In this document: positions 6,566-15,881 of the stretch, in pieces | Layout of the letters: each line of letters opens with the position of its first letter | Position numbering within the stretch: the stretch's first letter is position 1 | Assembly (NCBI GenBank): GCA_001799575.1 | Contig: MGTT01000019.1 | Coordinates: forward strand, 1 to 64,000 | Reading direction: 5' to 3' | Source: Elusimicrobia bacterium GWA2_56_46 | Lineage (GTDB): Bacteria; Elusimicrobiota; Elusimicrobia; Elusimicrobiales; UBA9959 | DNA length: 64,000 nt | The notes under the pieces: generated by a model | What the model was told of the DNA's origin: nothing | Database searches by the model: none | The model's input: only the letters and a program-made list of their open reading frames with translations | Position numbers and translations under genes: made by a program

Positions 6566-7885
6566 TTACCGGACATCGCCCATTTCCCGGGCCGGAGGCG
6601 CGGGAATTTCCAGTACCGCTCCTTCCACGGGCAGGCCTCTTGAGATATATTTCTGGTTGGCTTCATAGATGCGCTCCCAGAGATTGGGGTTGCCGTAATA
6701 ACGGGAAGCTATGGAGCGCAGAGTGTCGCCCGCCTCCACTTTATGGAGTTTGGGCCATTTCTCCGGTTTCGGAGGGGGCGCCGCTTTTACGGGCTTTGGG
6801 TTTTCCTTCCGGTGTTCGGCTTCTATGATCTGCAGATCCAGTTCCCTGAGCCTGGCCTCCATATCGCGCATACGGGACTGCATTATGGTGAGATCCGTCT
6901 CAAGCACGCCCTTATTGGCCCGGTAGGTGGCGATGGAATTATCAAGCCCGGCTTTCTGGGCGCGCAGCTCGTCTATCTGCGTTTTGAGGGATCCGGCCCT
7001 GGCTCCGGCTTCGCCCACGAACCGTTCGGCGAAAGCGGGCGCGTCGAAACGGTATCCTACGCTGGCGCCGTAGAGGCCGGCGCTCTGGTCCAGGCCTTTC
7101 CAGGGTATGGAGGCCGTGAGATCTATTATCCAGGGAGTGGTGTTAATGCCGAGGCCGAGGGCCAGGTAATCCGGGCCCCCGAGCGTAACGCCTTTACCAG
7201 CGCGAACCTGCAGCAGATTGTTGAAGAGGCCGCGTTCCAGCCCGTAAAAAAGTTCGCTGTAGGATCCGCGCATTTTAAGGTCCATCGCGATAAGATTGCC
7301 TCGCCAGCGGTAAGAATTGCCTATGGTAAGCGCGGTCAGCGGCCGGCCCAGGCCTATGGCCAGGTCGGAGAGGGCAAGGGAAGTTTTGAGTCCCATGTTT
7401 GAAGAAAAGATCAGTCCGCCCTCAACCCCCAGGCCCAGGTGGCTTTTTTCCGGGTCGCGCAGGCTCATGATCTTGAAATTCACTCCGTAAAGCACCGGCC
7501 GCTGCAGATATTTAAGGACAAAGCTGTCGCCCAGGCCCATGTAGAGGGAGTCCATATCGCCGGTCTTTGCCTGGCGAACCGCATGGTAGCCGAGGCCGGC
7601 GATGCGGCTGGTATCCGGCACCGGCCGCGCATAAGCGATGGAAACCTCGCCCGTCGGGGAGAGCGTGGAAATTCTGCGCGCCAGGCCGAAGCGGTTTTCC
7701 ACGCTGTCAAGGTTCCTCAGGCCGGCTGGATTGTAAAAGACGGTGTAAGGGTCGTCGGCCACGCTGGTGAAAGCGGTGCCCAGAGCGTTGGCCCGCGCGC
7801 CCGGACGCAGAAAGGTCAGATCGGCGGCCGCGGCGTTAGCGGCGGACAGGAGCAGACCGAGCATGAACGGAGCGAGTTTGTTCAT
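6566..7885 (-). CDS. PorV/PorQ-like outer-membrane barrel protein with coiled coil and C-terminal LysM domain
   Basis: The start is placed at the ATG at 7885, which begins a normal signal peptide (MNKLAPFMLGLLLSAANAAA). The frame is open to 7939, but that extension does not look like a signal sequence. The first 270 mature residues contain LRPGARANALGTAFTS and DDPYTVFYNPAGL, hallmarks of PorV/UPF0164-type beta-barrels. A coiled coil with many Asp/Glu/Arg/Gln residues follows (about 300-375), then a LysM module near the end (LHKVEAGDTLRSIASRYYGN). LysM binds peptidoglycan, so the protein probably ties an outer-membrane barrel to the cell wall. A PorV-like gene without LysM is at 22907. Confidence 0.8.
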   Translation of the reverse strand: MNKLAPFMLGLLLSAANAAAADLTFLRPGARANALGTAFTSVADDPYTVFYNPAGLRNLDSVENRFGLARRISTLSPTGEVSIAYARPVPDTSRIAGLGYHAVRQAKTGDMDSLYMGLGDSFVLKYLQRPVLYGVNFKIMSLRDPEKSHLGLGVEGGLIFSSNMGLKTSLALSDLAIGLGRPLTALTIGNSYRWRGNLIAMDLKMRGSYSELFYGLERGLFNNLLQVRAGKGVTLGGPDYLALGLGINTTPWIIDLTASIPWKGLDQSAGLYGASVGYRFDAPAFAERFVGEAGARAGSLKTQIDELRAQKAGLDNSIATYRANKGVLETDLTIMQSRMRDMEARLRELDLQIIEAEHRKENPKPVKAAPPPKPEKWPKLHKVEAGDTLRSIASRYYGNPNLWERIYEANQKYISRGLPVEGAVLEIPAPPAREMGDVR

Positions 7886-8006
7886 ATCAACGAAAGACAC
7901 TGCATGGTTCAAATGCCTACTGAACGCATAACCCGGCACATTCCAAATATATTATAATAAAGCATACTCCGAACGTATTAAATTAATATTTCGTTTTCTT
8001 TAAGAT

Positions 8007-9785
8007 ATGAAATCCCGTTCTCTCTTCTCTCTCTTCGCGCTTCTTTTCGTCTTTGCCGGATCCGTCCGGGCCGGGGAGATCAGGGTTATGTACCCGTCCG
8101 AGGGAGATCTGCTGCCCTCCGTTAAAAACACCTTTATCTTCGGCAATATCACGCCTCCGGCCGCCCCTTTCTACATCAATGGAACCAGGATAAACGTTTA
8201 CAGGAACGGCGGTTTCATAGCCTACCTGCCGGTGAGCGAAGGGGATTTTGTTTTCAAATGCGAACTGCTGAGCGGCGCCACCGTGACTTACCTGAGAAAG
8301 GTCAGGATAAAGCAGAGCCCCCAGCCCAGGATTTCCACCGGCGCCCTGCGCCTTGAACTGGTGTCCCCGGCGGGCGACCTCGATCTTTTCCCCGGCGACC
8401 TTATAAATGTCCAGGCTGCCGGTACGCCCGGAAAGAGAGCTGTCTTCTCCATCAACGGCCTGGCCGGGGATGTCGAAATGAGCGAACTGCCCCCCGGCTC
8501 CGGCCGCTATTTCGGCGTTTACCGCGTAAAGGATTCCGACGAGGCCGACAATGCGGAACTGACCGTCAGGTTCAAGACTGGGCTCTTCGCTTCCGGCGCG
8601 CGTGCCGCGTTAAAGGGCCGCGTCCGGATACTCTCCAGGCCCGTGGTCGTGGAAACGTCCACGGATACCGTGATACTGAGGAACGGCCCGGATTCCGGCT
8701 ACCTGATGTTCCTGCCCAGGGGCGTTAAGCTGGTTTCGGACGGCCGGGCGGGCGGTATGCGCCGCATAAGGTTGTCCTCTTCCGAAACCGGGTGGGTGGA
8801 TGAATCAAAAGTGGCGGCTGCCGCCGATACGGCGTTCGTTCCGCAGAACGAGACCGGCACGCTGAAATTTAAAAGAACCGATTCGGGATCCTTGGCCTCC
8901 CTGGCCATGCCGTACCCGGCGGCGTATCTGGCGGAGGAGCGCGAGAATTCCCTCCGGCTGACGCTTTACTACACTAAACAGCACACAAACTGGGTGATTT
9001 ACGATTCCTCGGATACTTTTATAAGGCGGGCGCGTGTTTCCCAGATCGGGGAGAATACCGCGGCCGTGGATTTTGAGTTCGCCCCCGGTTCCGAGCTGGG
9101 CGGCTACGAGGTTTCTTTCGGTACCCGTTCCCTGAACGTGGATTTCAAGCGGATGCCGTCCGTTCCCGGCGCGTGGCCCCGTCCGCTCGCCGGCCTGCGC
9201 GTGGTTCTGGATCCCGGGCATTCGCCCAAGCCGGTTCCGCCTTACGACGGGGCGATCGGTCCCATGGGGACTTTTGAGTCGCAGGTCAACCTGGCGACCG
9301 CGGTTAAGCTCAGGGACGCGCTTTCCGGCCTCGGCGCCGCTGTTTATCTGACGCGCGGCGGAGAGGAGAACGTCCAGCTGACGGACAGACCTAAGATCGC
9401 GAAAGATTATAAAGGCGACATCTTCATCAGCCTTCACAACAACGCCATCGCCGACGGGGAAGATCCGTTCTCCCAGCCGAGGGGCTTTTCGGTCTACCAT
9501 TACCACAGGCACAGTTTCGGGCTGGCCAGGGCGGTGCACGACGCTTACGCGAAGACTCTTCCCCTGCCGGATGAAGGCCTGCGTTTCGGAGATTATGCGG
9601 TGGCGCGCATGACTTATATGCCAGCTATATTGATCGAAAGCGCCTACCTGATCCTGCCCGAGCAGGAGGAAATGCTTAACAGCGCGGCGTTCCAGCAGAA
9701 ACTGGCGGATTCGATAACCGGCGGGCTGCTTGATTTTTTCAAGGTTAAACCGCGCGCGGCGGGCGTAAAAAAGGGGAAAAAATGA
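8007..9785 (+). CDS. N-acetylmuramoyl-L-alanine amidase (Amidase_3) with N-terminal accessory domains
   Basis: The 592-residue protein has a signal peptide (cleavage near GSVRAG) and beta-rich regions, including an SH3-like segment around residues 210-275 (DTVILRNGPDSGYLMFLPRG). A C-terminal zinc amidase domain begins near residue 395. Zinc-site motifs are VVLDPGHS, TFESQVN and ISLHNNA; the catalytic glutamate is in LIESAYL. The enzyme cleaves the amide bond between MurNAc and L-alanine in peptidoglycan, so it probably acts in the periplasm on cell separation or remodelling. Its stop codon overlaps the next gene (ATGA), and it diverges from the LysM barrel gene. Confidence 0.9.
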   Translation: MKSRSLFSLFALLFVFAGSVRAGEIRVMYPSEGDLLPSVKNTFIFGNITPPAAPFYINGTRINVYRNGGFIAYLPVSEGDFVFKCELLSGATVTYLRKVRIKQSPQPRISTGALRLELVSPAGDLDLFPGDLINVQAAGTPGKRAVFSINGLAGDVEMSELPPGSGRYFGVYRVKDSDEADNAELTVRFKTGLFASGARAALKGRVRILSRPVVVETSTDTVILRNGPDSGYLMFLPRGVKLVSDGRAGGMRRIRLSSSETGWVDESKVAAAADTAFVPQNETGTLKFKRTDSGSLASLAMPYPAAYLAEERENSLRLTLYYTKQHTNWVIYDSSDTFIRRARVSQIGENTAAVDFEFAPGSELGGYEVSFGTRSLNVDFKRMPSVPGAWPRPLAGLRVVLDPGHSPKPVPPYDGAIGPMGTFESQVNLATAVKLRDALSGLGAAVYLTRGGEENVQLTDRPKIAKDYKGDIFISLHNNAIADGEDPFSQPRGFSVYHYHRHSFGLARAVHDAYAKTLPLPDEGLRFGDYAVARMTYMPAILIESAYLILPEQEEMLNSAAFQQKLADSITGGLLDFFKVKPRAAGVKKGKK

Positions 9786-10669
9786 GACGGGATCATTTCG
9801 CTTCGGTGTGCGCTTTTTTCGAGGATTTTTCCAAAGGAGGGGCCGATGCCGGCGCGGGCGTCCCCGCGGAGGCCAGAACCGAGGAGGAGCTGTGGCGTTA
9901 CATGATAAAGAACGCCTCGCCGCTTGTAAATTGCCAGGCCGCCACTTATTTTGAGGTCAATGAGGCGCAGAAAACTCTGACTTTCAGGCACAGCACCGGT
10001 CCGGTGGGTGAAGACCTTGTAGGGGTGAGTTTCGGCTATCAGGGGATAGCCGGCTGGTGCGCCGAGAACCGCAAACCCGTTATTGTCAACGATACGGAGA
10101 CGGATCCCCGGTTCACAAAAAAGGTGGATTATAGCACGGGTTTTAAGACCAGTAGCGTTCTGGCCGTTCCGGCGTCCGCGGGGGGCCGGCTTTTAGGCGT
10201 GGTCGAATTTATCAATTCCGCGGAGGGCGGGTTCAGCGCGCAGGATCTGCAGCTGGCGGCGATAATCGCCTCCTGCGTGGCGCGGGACATCTATATCGGG
10301 CGGCTGGAAGTGACCGTGAAACAGCTGAGTTTAAAAGGCGAGAGCACGATCAATAATCTGTCCGGTGGGTTCATCGGTGTGGATCTGGACGGAAAGGTGG
10401 TGTTCTTTAATCCGAAAGCGAAAGAGATCTTTGAAACCGGGGAGGAGTACCTGAATAAGAACATTATTTCGCTTTTTCAGCTCTCTCCGGACATTGTGGG
10501 GGCGATAGGCGATGTGCTGAAACAGGGGAAGACGGTGCGGCGCAAGGAGTTCCGGTACTCGGTGAACGGGAAGACGAAAGTGATCGGGTACAGCTCGATA
10601 AACATAAAAGGCGTGGATGGAACCGTGAGCGGCGCCGGCGTGATTTTCCAGGACATAACTAACCTCTAG
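9782..10669 (+). CDS. GAF-PAS sensory protein without an output domain
   Basis: The 295-residue cytoplasmic protein has a GAF domain (about residues 35-170, with GIAGWCAENRKPVIVNDT and SSVLAVPASAGGRLLGVVEF). It is followed by a PAS domain (about 190-290, with GFIGVDLDGKVVFFNPKAKE and GAGVIFQDIT). Both bind small ligands or cofactors in other proteins. There is no kinase, cyclase or DNA-binding domain, so it must signal through a partner. It overlaps the amidase gene by 4 bases, which links it to cell-wall control by context only. Confidence 0.85.
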   Translation: MRRDHFASVCAFFEDFSKGGADAGAGVPAEARTEEELWRYMIKNASPLVNCQAATYFEVNEAQKTLTFRHSTGPVGEDLVGVSFGYQGIAGWCAENRKPVIVNDTETDPRFTKKVDYSTGFKTSSVLAVPASAGGRLLGVVEFINSAEGGFSAQDLQLAAIIASCVARDIYIGRLEVTVKQLSLKGESTINNLSGGFIGVDLDGKVVFFNPKAKEIFETGEEYLNKNIISLFQLSPDIVGAIGDVLKQGKTVRRKEFRYSVNGKTKVIGYSSINIKGVDGTVSGAGVIFQDITNL

Positions 10670-10737
10670 CCGGATAAGTCCAACCCAAAACCTGACAGAC
10701 GGCTAACAGCAGGAAAACCTCGGTAGGACCAAATATG

Positions 10738-10756
10738 GGCCCTCTATGGGCCTTTT
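10738..10756 (+). terminator. Short hairpin with T-run after the GAF-PAS gene
   Basis: GGCCC (10738-10742) and GGGCC (10748-10752) form a 5-bp stem with a 5-base loop and are followed by TTTT. The position between two codirectional genes suggests a modest terminator. It also argues against an upstream ATG at 10746 as the start of the next gene. Confidence 0.45.
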
Positions 10757-10790
10757 GGCACTGCCGTTTTCGACGTTCCTGGGGTATCAT

Positions 10791-12431
10791 ATGAGTATGG
10801 CAAACACTAATACAACGCATACGGTATCCGCCGCTTTGGCGGCGGTTGTTTTTATCTTTTCCTCTTTACTGGCTTCCCCTTGCGGGGTTTCCGCGGCCGG
10901 TGCCGCCTATCAGGAACTCGCTTCCCGGGTTGAGGTAACCGGCGTCCCCGTCCCGGCGGTTCCGGAAGTTTCCCGGGCCGCGGTTTCCGGCCGCGGGAAA
11001 GCCGGCAAAATGAATTTAAAAGGAGTATCCGCCATCGTAGCCATGAGCGATGACGCGCTGGCCGCCGCCACTCCCGACCAGAAATTGGAAATGCTCAGGA
11101 CTTTGATACTCAGGTCATATCCGAACCAGCGGCCGCCCAGTGACGGCCCCCGGGATCAGGAAGAGCTGGAAGAGGCGATAATCCGCATTCTGGCCTCGGC
11201 CCCGGACGCGGCCTCTTTCGACCGCTTGTACTACCGTCTGAACCATACCTCGCTTTACACCTCAGTGACTTATCAGAGCCGGATACGCGACCTGGCGGAA
11301 AGGGCTCGCGCTTCCGTGAAGCCCGGTGACTGGGAGGGACTGCGCCGGTATGTGGACACCGTTACCGGCACCGCCCATTCCGGGCGCAACCTGATAAAAT
11401 TCCTTATTGACGGGCAAGCGGTTATGAAAGAGGCGGGGCCGCTTCTTATGGCTGCTAAAAATTCCATCCATATAGAAATTTTCCAGCTTCAGGCCGACCG
11501 CATTGGCTGGGGACTGGCCGAAATTCTTTCAGAGAAAGCCAAAGCCGGGGTTGCCGTGCGTTTTCTTATAGACGGGTTCGGTTCCAATGTCGATAATGAG
11601 CCTGGGGTCAGAAAGCTTATCGCGTTCCTGCGCGAAAGCGGCGCCGAGGTGATAGTGAAAGAGCCGCCTCTCTTAAAGGGCCATCTGGATCACCGCAAGA
11701 TCGTGGTTATAGACGGCAAGGCCGGTTTCACCGGCGGGATGAACATCGGAGAGCATTACCAGGAAGACTGGCATGATCAGCAGACCCTGGTCATAGGCCC
11801 GGCCGTTGCCAGGCTTCAAGAAGCTTTTCTGGAACGCTGGCAGGCCGCCGGCGGCCAGGTTCCGTCCGGCGGGGATCTTTTTCCCGCGCTTATGGAATAC
11901 CCGGCGGGCGCCGAAACCCAGGTAGTGGGCCACATGGGCAACAGGGATCAGAATATAAAAGCTATGTATCTGCGTGCGATAGGCACAGCGCAGAGCTCCA
12001 TCCGCATCGCCACTCCCTATTTTGCGGACAAGGATGTAGTCAAAGCCTTGTGCCTGGCCGCGAAGCGCGGGGTCAGGGTGCAGCTCGTTTTCCCGGAAAA
12101 AAACAATCAGAAGCTGGTTCAGAGCGCGGCTAATGCCAGCTATCCCGCCCTTATCAAAGCCGGCGTCGAGATCTACGAATATAAAGAACGCATGGCGCAC
12201 CTGAAAGTGGCGGTCATAGACGGCCGCTGGGCCACGTTCGGCTCTTCCAATCTTGACGCCCGCAGTCTGATAAATAACGACGAGCTTAATCTCATCGTCA
12301 CCGATCCCAGGGTCGCCGGGGACATCGAAAGGCGCTTGTTCGATGTGGATATCCGCAAGAGCGACAGGGTCATTGAATATTCCCCCGGCCTCGGCGATTA
12401 TGTGGCGGGGCAGTTAGGCGGATTCCTTTAA
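10791..12431 (+). CDS. Secreted phospholipase D / cardiolipin synthase-like protein
   Basis: From the ATG at 10791 the product is 546 residues, beginning with a long signal peptide ending near CGVSAAG. It has two HKD active-site motifs: HLDHRKIVVIDGKAGFTGG near residue 300 and HLKVAVIDGRWATFGSSNLD near residue 470. Two motifs in one chain are the hallmark of the PLD superfamily (cardiolipin synthases and phospholipases). Cardiolipin synthases usually carry N-terminal membrane helices. A signal peptide and an alanine-rich N-terminal region suggest a periplasmic or secreted phosphatidyltransferase or phosphodiesterase. Confidence 0.88.
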   Translation: MSMANTNTTHTVSAALAAVVFIFSSLLASPCGVSAAGAAYQELASRVEVTGVPVPAVPEVSRAAVSGRGKAGKMNLKGVSAIVAMSDDALAAATPDQKLEMLRTLILRSYPNQRPPSDGPRDQEELEEAIIRILASAPDAASFDRLYYRLNHTSLYTSVTYQSRIRDLAERARASVKPGDWEGLRRYVDTVTGTAHSGRNLIKFLIDGQAVMKEAGPLLMAAKNSIHIEIFQLQADRIGWGLAEILSEKAKAGVAVRFLIDGFGSNVDNEPGVRKLIAFLRESGAEVIVKEPPLLKGHLDHRKIVVIDGKAGFTGGMNIGEHYQEDWHDQQTLVIGPAVARLQEAFLERWQAAGGQVPSGGDLFPALMEYPAGAETQVVGHMGNRDQNIKAMYLRAIGTAQSSIRIATPYFADKDVVKALCLAAKRGVRVQLVFPEKNNQKLVQSAANASYPALIKAGVEIYEYKERMAHLKVAVIDGRWATFGSSNLDARSLINNDELNLIVTDPRVAGDIERRLFDVDIRKSDRVIEYSPGLGDYVAGQLGGFL

Positions 12432-12692
12432 TTTCCCCAGCGGGCTGGATTTGTAGAGATTTTCTATGAAATCCATACCGGCGTAGCCCGCGAAGAAAGC
12501 GGTTTTCCAGTTGCTTTCGGCAAGCGCCCCCGCTATGCCGCCCAGGATGCCGGAGAAGAAGACGGTGGTGAAGAAGTATGAGTAGTTGAATTTTCCCGAA
12601 GTGCCCGCTTTCCGTTTCTTAAGGAAACTTGAAAGCCCCCTGGCCACGCCGCCCGCAAATCCCGCTATAACGCCTGTTTCAATAGTGTTCAT
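12414..12692 (-). CDS. Small membrane protein of unknown function
   Basis: The 92-residue protein is rich in glycine, with hydrophobic stretches GVIAGFAGGVARGL, YFFTTVFFSGILGGIAGAL and WKTAFFAGYAGMDFIENLY, consistent with two or three membrane segments. Its 3' end overlaps the phospholipase D gene by 18 bases tail to tail. An AAGGAGATTC-like Shine-Dalgarno precedes the start. It follows the endonuclease III gene on the same strand by 19 bases, so they may share a transcript. I do not recognise the family. Confidence 0.6.
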   Translation of the reverse strand: MNTIETGVIAGFAGGVARGLSSFLKKRKAGTSGKFNYSYFFTTVFFSGILGGIAGALAESNWKTAFFAGYAGMDFIENLYKSSPLGKLKESA

Positions 12693-12711
12693 AGAATCTC
12701 CTTTTGAAGTT

Positions 12712-13350
12712 TTACCGCTTGATTCCTTTTTTGGGGCACAGCCCGTTCAGGACGCAGCCGGGGCAGTCCGGATTCCTGGCCCCGCAGACGGCGCGGCCGT
12801 GGCGGACCAGCGCGTGGGCGAACCAGATCCAGTCTTTTTCAGCTATTGTCCCCATCAGGTCTCTTTCGATCTTTACCGGATCGGTCTCCCTGGTCAGGCC
12901 CAGCCTGAAAGCCAGGCGCTTGACATGGGTGTCCACCACCACGCCGGCGGCCACGCCGAAAGCCGACCCCAGCACCACGTTGGCAGTTTTTCTGGCCACT
13001 CCGCGCAAGGTCAGCAGCCGGTCCATATCGGCCGGCACCCTGCCGTTGAATCTTTCGACGATGGCTTTTGAAGTTTCTTTTATCGCCAGCGCCTTGGAAT
13101 GGTAAAAACCGGTGGATCGGATGGCGGTTTCCAGGTCTTTAAGAGGGGTCCTGCCCAGCTCTTCCGGGCCGGGATATCGTTTAAAGAGCTCCGGGGTGAC
13201 GAGATTGACCCGTTCGTCGGTGCATTGGGCGGACAGGATGGTGGCGATCAGCAGCTCGAAAGGGTTCTTGTGGGCAAGCGAACAATCCGCGCCGGGGTAG
13301 GACTTTTTCAGTATCCTTACGATCCCGGCGGCATTGTCTTTGCCGGTCAT
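12712..13350 (-). CDS. nth: Endonuclease III (DNA glycosylase/AP lyase)
   Basis: The 212-residue protein has the helix-hairpin-helix LRGVARKTANVVLG with the catalytic lysine, the catalytic aspartate in VVDTHVKRLAFRLG, and a C-terminal iron-sulfur loop (CGARNPDCPGCVLNGLC) with C-x6-C-x2-C-x5-C spacing. It removes oxidised pyrimidines in base-excision repair. Its ATG overlaps the stop codon of the upstream peptidase gene. Confidence 0.95.
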   Translation of the reverse strand: MTGKDNAAGIVRILKKSYPGADCSLAHKNPFELLIATILSAQCTDERVNLVTPELFKRYPGPEELGRTPLKDLETAIRSTGFYHSKALAIKETSKAIVERFNGRVPADMDRLLTLRGVARKTANVVLGSAFGVAAGVVVDTHVKRLAFRLGLTRETDPVKIERDLMGTIAEKDWIWFAHALVRHGRAVCGARNPDCPGCVLNGLCPKKGIKR

Positions 13351-15317
13351 TTTTTCATCACCGTTCTGAAGAATATTTTTTTCCCGTTTATGACCTGGCC
13401 GTTCTTAACCTTGGCGAAATCCAGGCCGAATTTTTCTTTAAAACTTACTTCGCGCACGGAGCCGGTATCCTGGGTGGCTTCTACAAGCATTCCTCCGCCG
13501 GCATAAAGCATTACGTGGTTTATGCCGGTGAAATTATTTTTTTCGGTGGAGAAGACGAGATCCGCCGGCTTGAGGCTCTCGCGGGATGCCTGGCGCCCGT
13601 AAACGAACTGGTCGGCGGCGTTGCGCGGAAGATCCAGCCCCCAGACCCGGTAGGCGAGGTTCACCAGGCCGGAGCAGTCTATGCCGTAGCCCGAGCGGCC
13701 GCCCCAGTAGTATCTGTCCCCCAGGAACTGGCGGGCGGTTCCCAGGATTTTTTTCCGCAATTCCGCTGGCGCCGGTTTAACGGGCAGGAAGTTCAGGTCT
13801 TTCTCGCTGATCAGGGCGGTATCCCCGCCGGGCAGAAGGATCCGGACAAAGGTGTTTTTCTCCCGGCCCAGGATCCTGACACGCGCGCCGATGGAGAGTT
13901 CCGAAAGCGGCCCTTCGTCGAGCGCCGCCTTTTTATTTTTAACCACGGCGTCCGGTTCCGCGAGGGGGAGGAAAGCGGCCGTTCCCGTTTCCATCCATCC
14001 GGCGTAAGGAGCGTGGACCTTGTCTCCCGGTTTTCCCCCGCGCGGCTGTTCGGGCGCGCTTACTTCCAGCCAGGCGCCGCGCGCGCCGGCGCAGCTTATT
14101 TTTTCAAGCGGAAGGATCTGGCTCTCGATAAGGCCGGGCTCGCCGCCTTTTCCGGATCCGGGCGGCGCGGAGAAAAGCCCGGCCAGCGGCAGGCGCGCCG
14201 TAAGCGGCATCCGCTCAAGCGGAGCCAGGACATAGGCGGTGCCGTATTTATTCTTCAGCCAGGCTCCGGCGAATTCTTTTCGGTCATACACGCGCTCCAC
14301 GGTTTTCTCGTCCGGCGCCGCCGGATCGTTGACAAGGACGTTGCCCTTGCCGTCGAAGCCCCTTATGACCAGGAGATGCCCCTTGGTTTTTTTAAGCGGG
14401 GCTTTTTTCAGTTCATCCGGGCCGAAGGTCACGCTCGCCGCCAGGGGGATGCCGGCGGCCAGGTACAGGCGGGCCTCTTCCAGCGAATTGAAGCGGGCGG
14501 GCCAGGCGTAAAGGCCTTTGGAGCCGGCGTACATGGTGTTGAAAGTCCAGTTCCCGTAAATATTTTCGGCGGTGTCCAGCACGCCGGCCGCGGTTTCCAG
14601 AACCTGCGTCTTCAGGCCGAAGTGGTTGAGCAGCATGGTCAGGGAGGCCGGGCTGCAGATATCTTTAGAGTAATTGACCTGCTGCGACATCTGGGAATAT
14701 CTTGGCACGTTCAGTCTAACGGGTTTAAAGGAGGCGGGCTTGCCGACGGCGCAGGCTTCATTATAGGGCGCGGATGCATCGGTGTAAGTCACGGAGACCA
14801 GGCGCAGGAAAGCCCGCGAGCCGGCTTCGGCCCTGAGCGTGACGCGGTAGCGCAGATACCGCGCTTTAGCCGCGAGCGTTACGACGTCCGTTTCCATCCG
14901 TCCGAACGGATTTTGCTGGTCTTTCACGCTGGCCGTCTCCCCGGCCTGGCTGAAGCCGCCGAATTCAAACCACGGGCTCCAGCCGGTTTCGTTTTTCACC
15001 TGCGCCGCCAGCTCCAGCCGGTCCCGCGGCCCGAGCGCGGCGTTCGCTCCGGCGAGCAGCCGGTTGAAGGGGAAGGCGGCTTTTATGGGGGCGGAAGTTA
15101 AGACGGCTGATACCGGTTTGGAACCGCCGGTGACTACGGAGAGCGCGCCGTCCGGCAGGTCGGAAACCATAAAGTCCTTAAGTTCCGCGTTATCGAAGTC
15201 GCCCGGCAGCAGATGGACGATGGAAACGGAGCGCGCGGGGCAGGCGGGGATGCGGTTTTGGGCTTTTGCGTGCGGTGTCATAAGGAAAATTAAAGAGAAT
15301 AGTCCGCTGATCTTCAC
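13347..15317 (-). CDS. Secreted cysteine peptidase with C39-like and NlpC/P60 domains
   Basis: This 656-residue protein has a signal peptide (MKISGLFSLIFLMTPHAKAQ). A beta-rich region comes first, then a C39-type papain-like domain (VPRYSQMSQQVNYSKDICSP near residue 205, with the catalytic Cys in DICSPASL and His in KGHLLVIRGF). An SH3-like region follows, and the last 130 residues are an NlpC/P60 domain with DCSGLVNLAYR (Cys) and GINHVMLYAG (His). NlpC/P60 enzymes cut peptidoglycan stem peptides between D-Glu and diamino acid. Two peptidase domains in one chain is unusual. The role is probably wall remodelling. Confidence 0.85.
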   Translation of the reverse strand: MKISGLFSLIFLMTPHAKAQNRIPACPARSVSIVHLLPGDFDNAELKDFMVSDLPDGALSVVTGGSKPVSAVLTSAPIKAAFPFNRLLAGANAALGPRDRLELAAQVKNETGWSPWFEFGGFSQAGETASVKDQQNPFGRMETDVVTLAAKARYLRYRVTLRAEAGSRAFLRLVSVTYTDASAPYNEACAVGKPASFKPVRLNVPRYSQMSQQVNYSKDICSPASLTMLLNHFGLKTQVLETAAGVLDTAENIYGNWTFNTMYAGSKGLYAWPARFNSLEEARLYLAAGIPLAASVTFGPDELKKAPLKKTKGHLLVIRGFDGKGNVLVNDPAAPDEKTVERVYDRKEFAGAWLKNKYGTAYVLAPLERMPLTARLPLAGLFSAPPGSGKGGEPGLIESQILPLEKISCAGARGAWLEVSAPEQPRGGKPGDKVHAPYAGWMETGTAAFLPLAEPDAVVKNKKAALDEGPLSELSIGARVRILGREKNTFVRILLPGGDTALISEKDLNFLPVKPAPAELRKKILGTARQFLGDRYYWGGRSGYGIDCSGLVNLAYRVWGLDLPRNAADQFVYGRQASRESLKPADLVFSTEKNNFTGINHVMLYAGGGMLVEATQDTGSVREVSFKEKFGLDFAKVKNGQVINGKKIFFRTVMKK

Positions 15318-15400
15318 AATGGTGTATTGACCTGTTCAATATCCTATAATTATCATGGTATCAAAAAAATCAAGGTGAAGAAACCCGCGATTGACGGCCT

Positions 15401-15850
15401 ATGACCAGAAAAGACCATCTCAGATTTATGGGCGAAGCCCTGAAAGAGGCCCGGAAAGGGTTCAGGGAGGGCGGGATCCCCATAGGCGCCGTGCTGGTAA
15501 GGAGAGGAAAAGTCATAGGCCGCGGGCATAATCGGCGGGTGCAGAAGAAGTCCGCCATCCTGCACGCGGAAATGGACTGTCTTGAAAACGCCGGCCGCCT
15601 TACAGCCTCCGATTACGCCGAATGCGCCATCTATTCCACGCTTTCGCCTTGTTCCATGTGCGCCGGGGCCATCCTCCTCTATAAGATCCCGACCGTGGTC
15701 ATGGGAGAGAACCGCACTTTCAAAGGGCCGGAAAGTCTTTTAAGAAAAACCGTAAACCTGATAAATCTGGATCTGCCGGAGTGCCGCGCGCTGATGGCCG
15801 GCTTTATAGCGGAGAAACCGGAACTATGGAACGAGGATATCGGGGAATAG
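15401..15850 (+). CDS. Yeast-type cytosine deaminase
   Basis: The 149-residue protein matches the eukaryotic FCY1 type closely. It has HAEMDCLENAGRL (His55, Glu57), TLSPCSMCAGAILLYKIP (Cys84, Cys87), VVMGENRTFKG and a C-terminal EDIGE. The His and two Cys bind zinc, and Glu57 shuttles protons. The family deaminates cytosine to uracil. Its short length and the C-terminal tail that closes the active site separate it from bacterial CodA, and the GENRTFKG segment separates it from TadA tRNA deaminases. A GTG at 15374 is an alternative start. It diverges from the peptidase gene, with TATAAT at 15345-15350 between them. Confidence 0.85.
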   Translation: MTRKDHLRFMGEALKEARKGFREGGIPIGAVLVRRGKVIGRGHNRRVQKKSAILHAEMDCLENAGRLTASDYAECAIYSTLSPCSMCAGAILLYKIPTVVMGENRTFKGPESLLRKTVNLINLDLPECRALMAGFIAEKPELWNEDIGE

Positions 15851-15881
15851 GTCGTTCCGGACCTTTTCGTTGATTTTTTTG

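Noticed and set aside
13515-15101. Long 528-codon open frame opposite the C39/NlpC peptidase gene
   Set aside because: It is GC-driven antisense frame; the residues are arginine/glycine-rich without domains, while the minus strand has two catalytic domains and a signal peptide.
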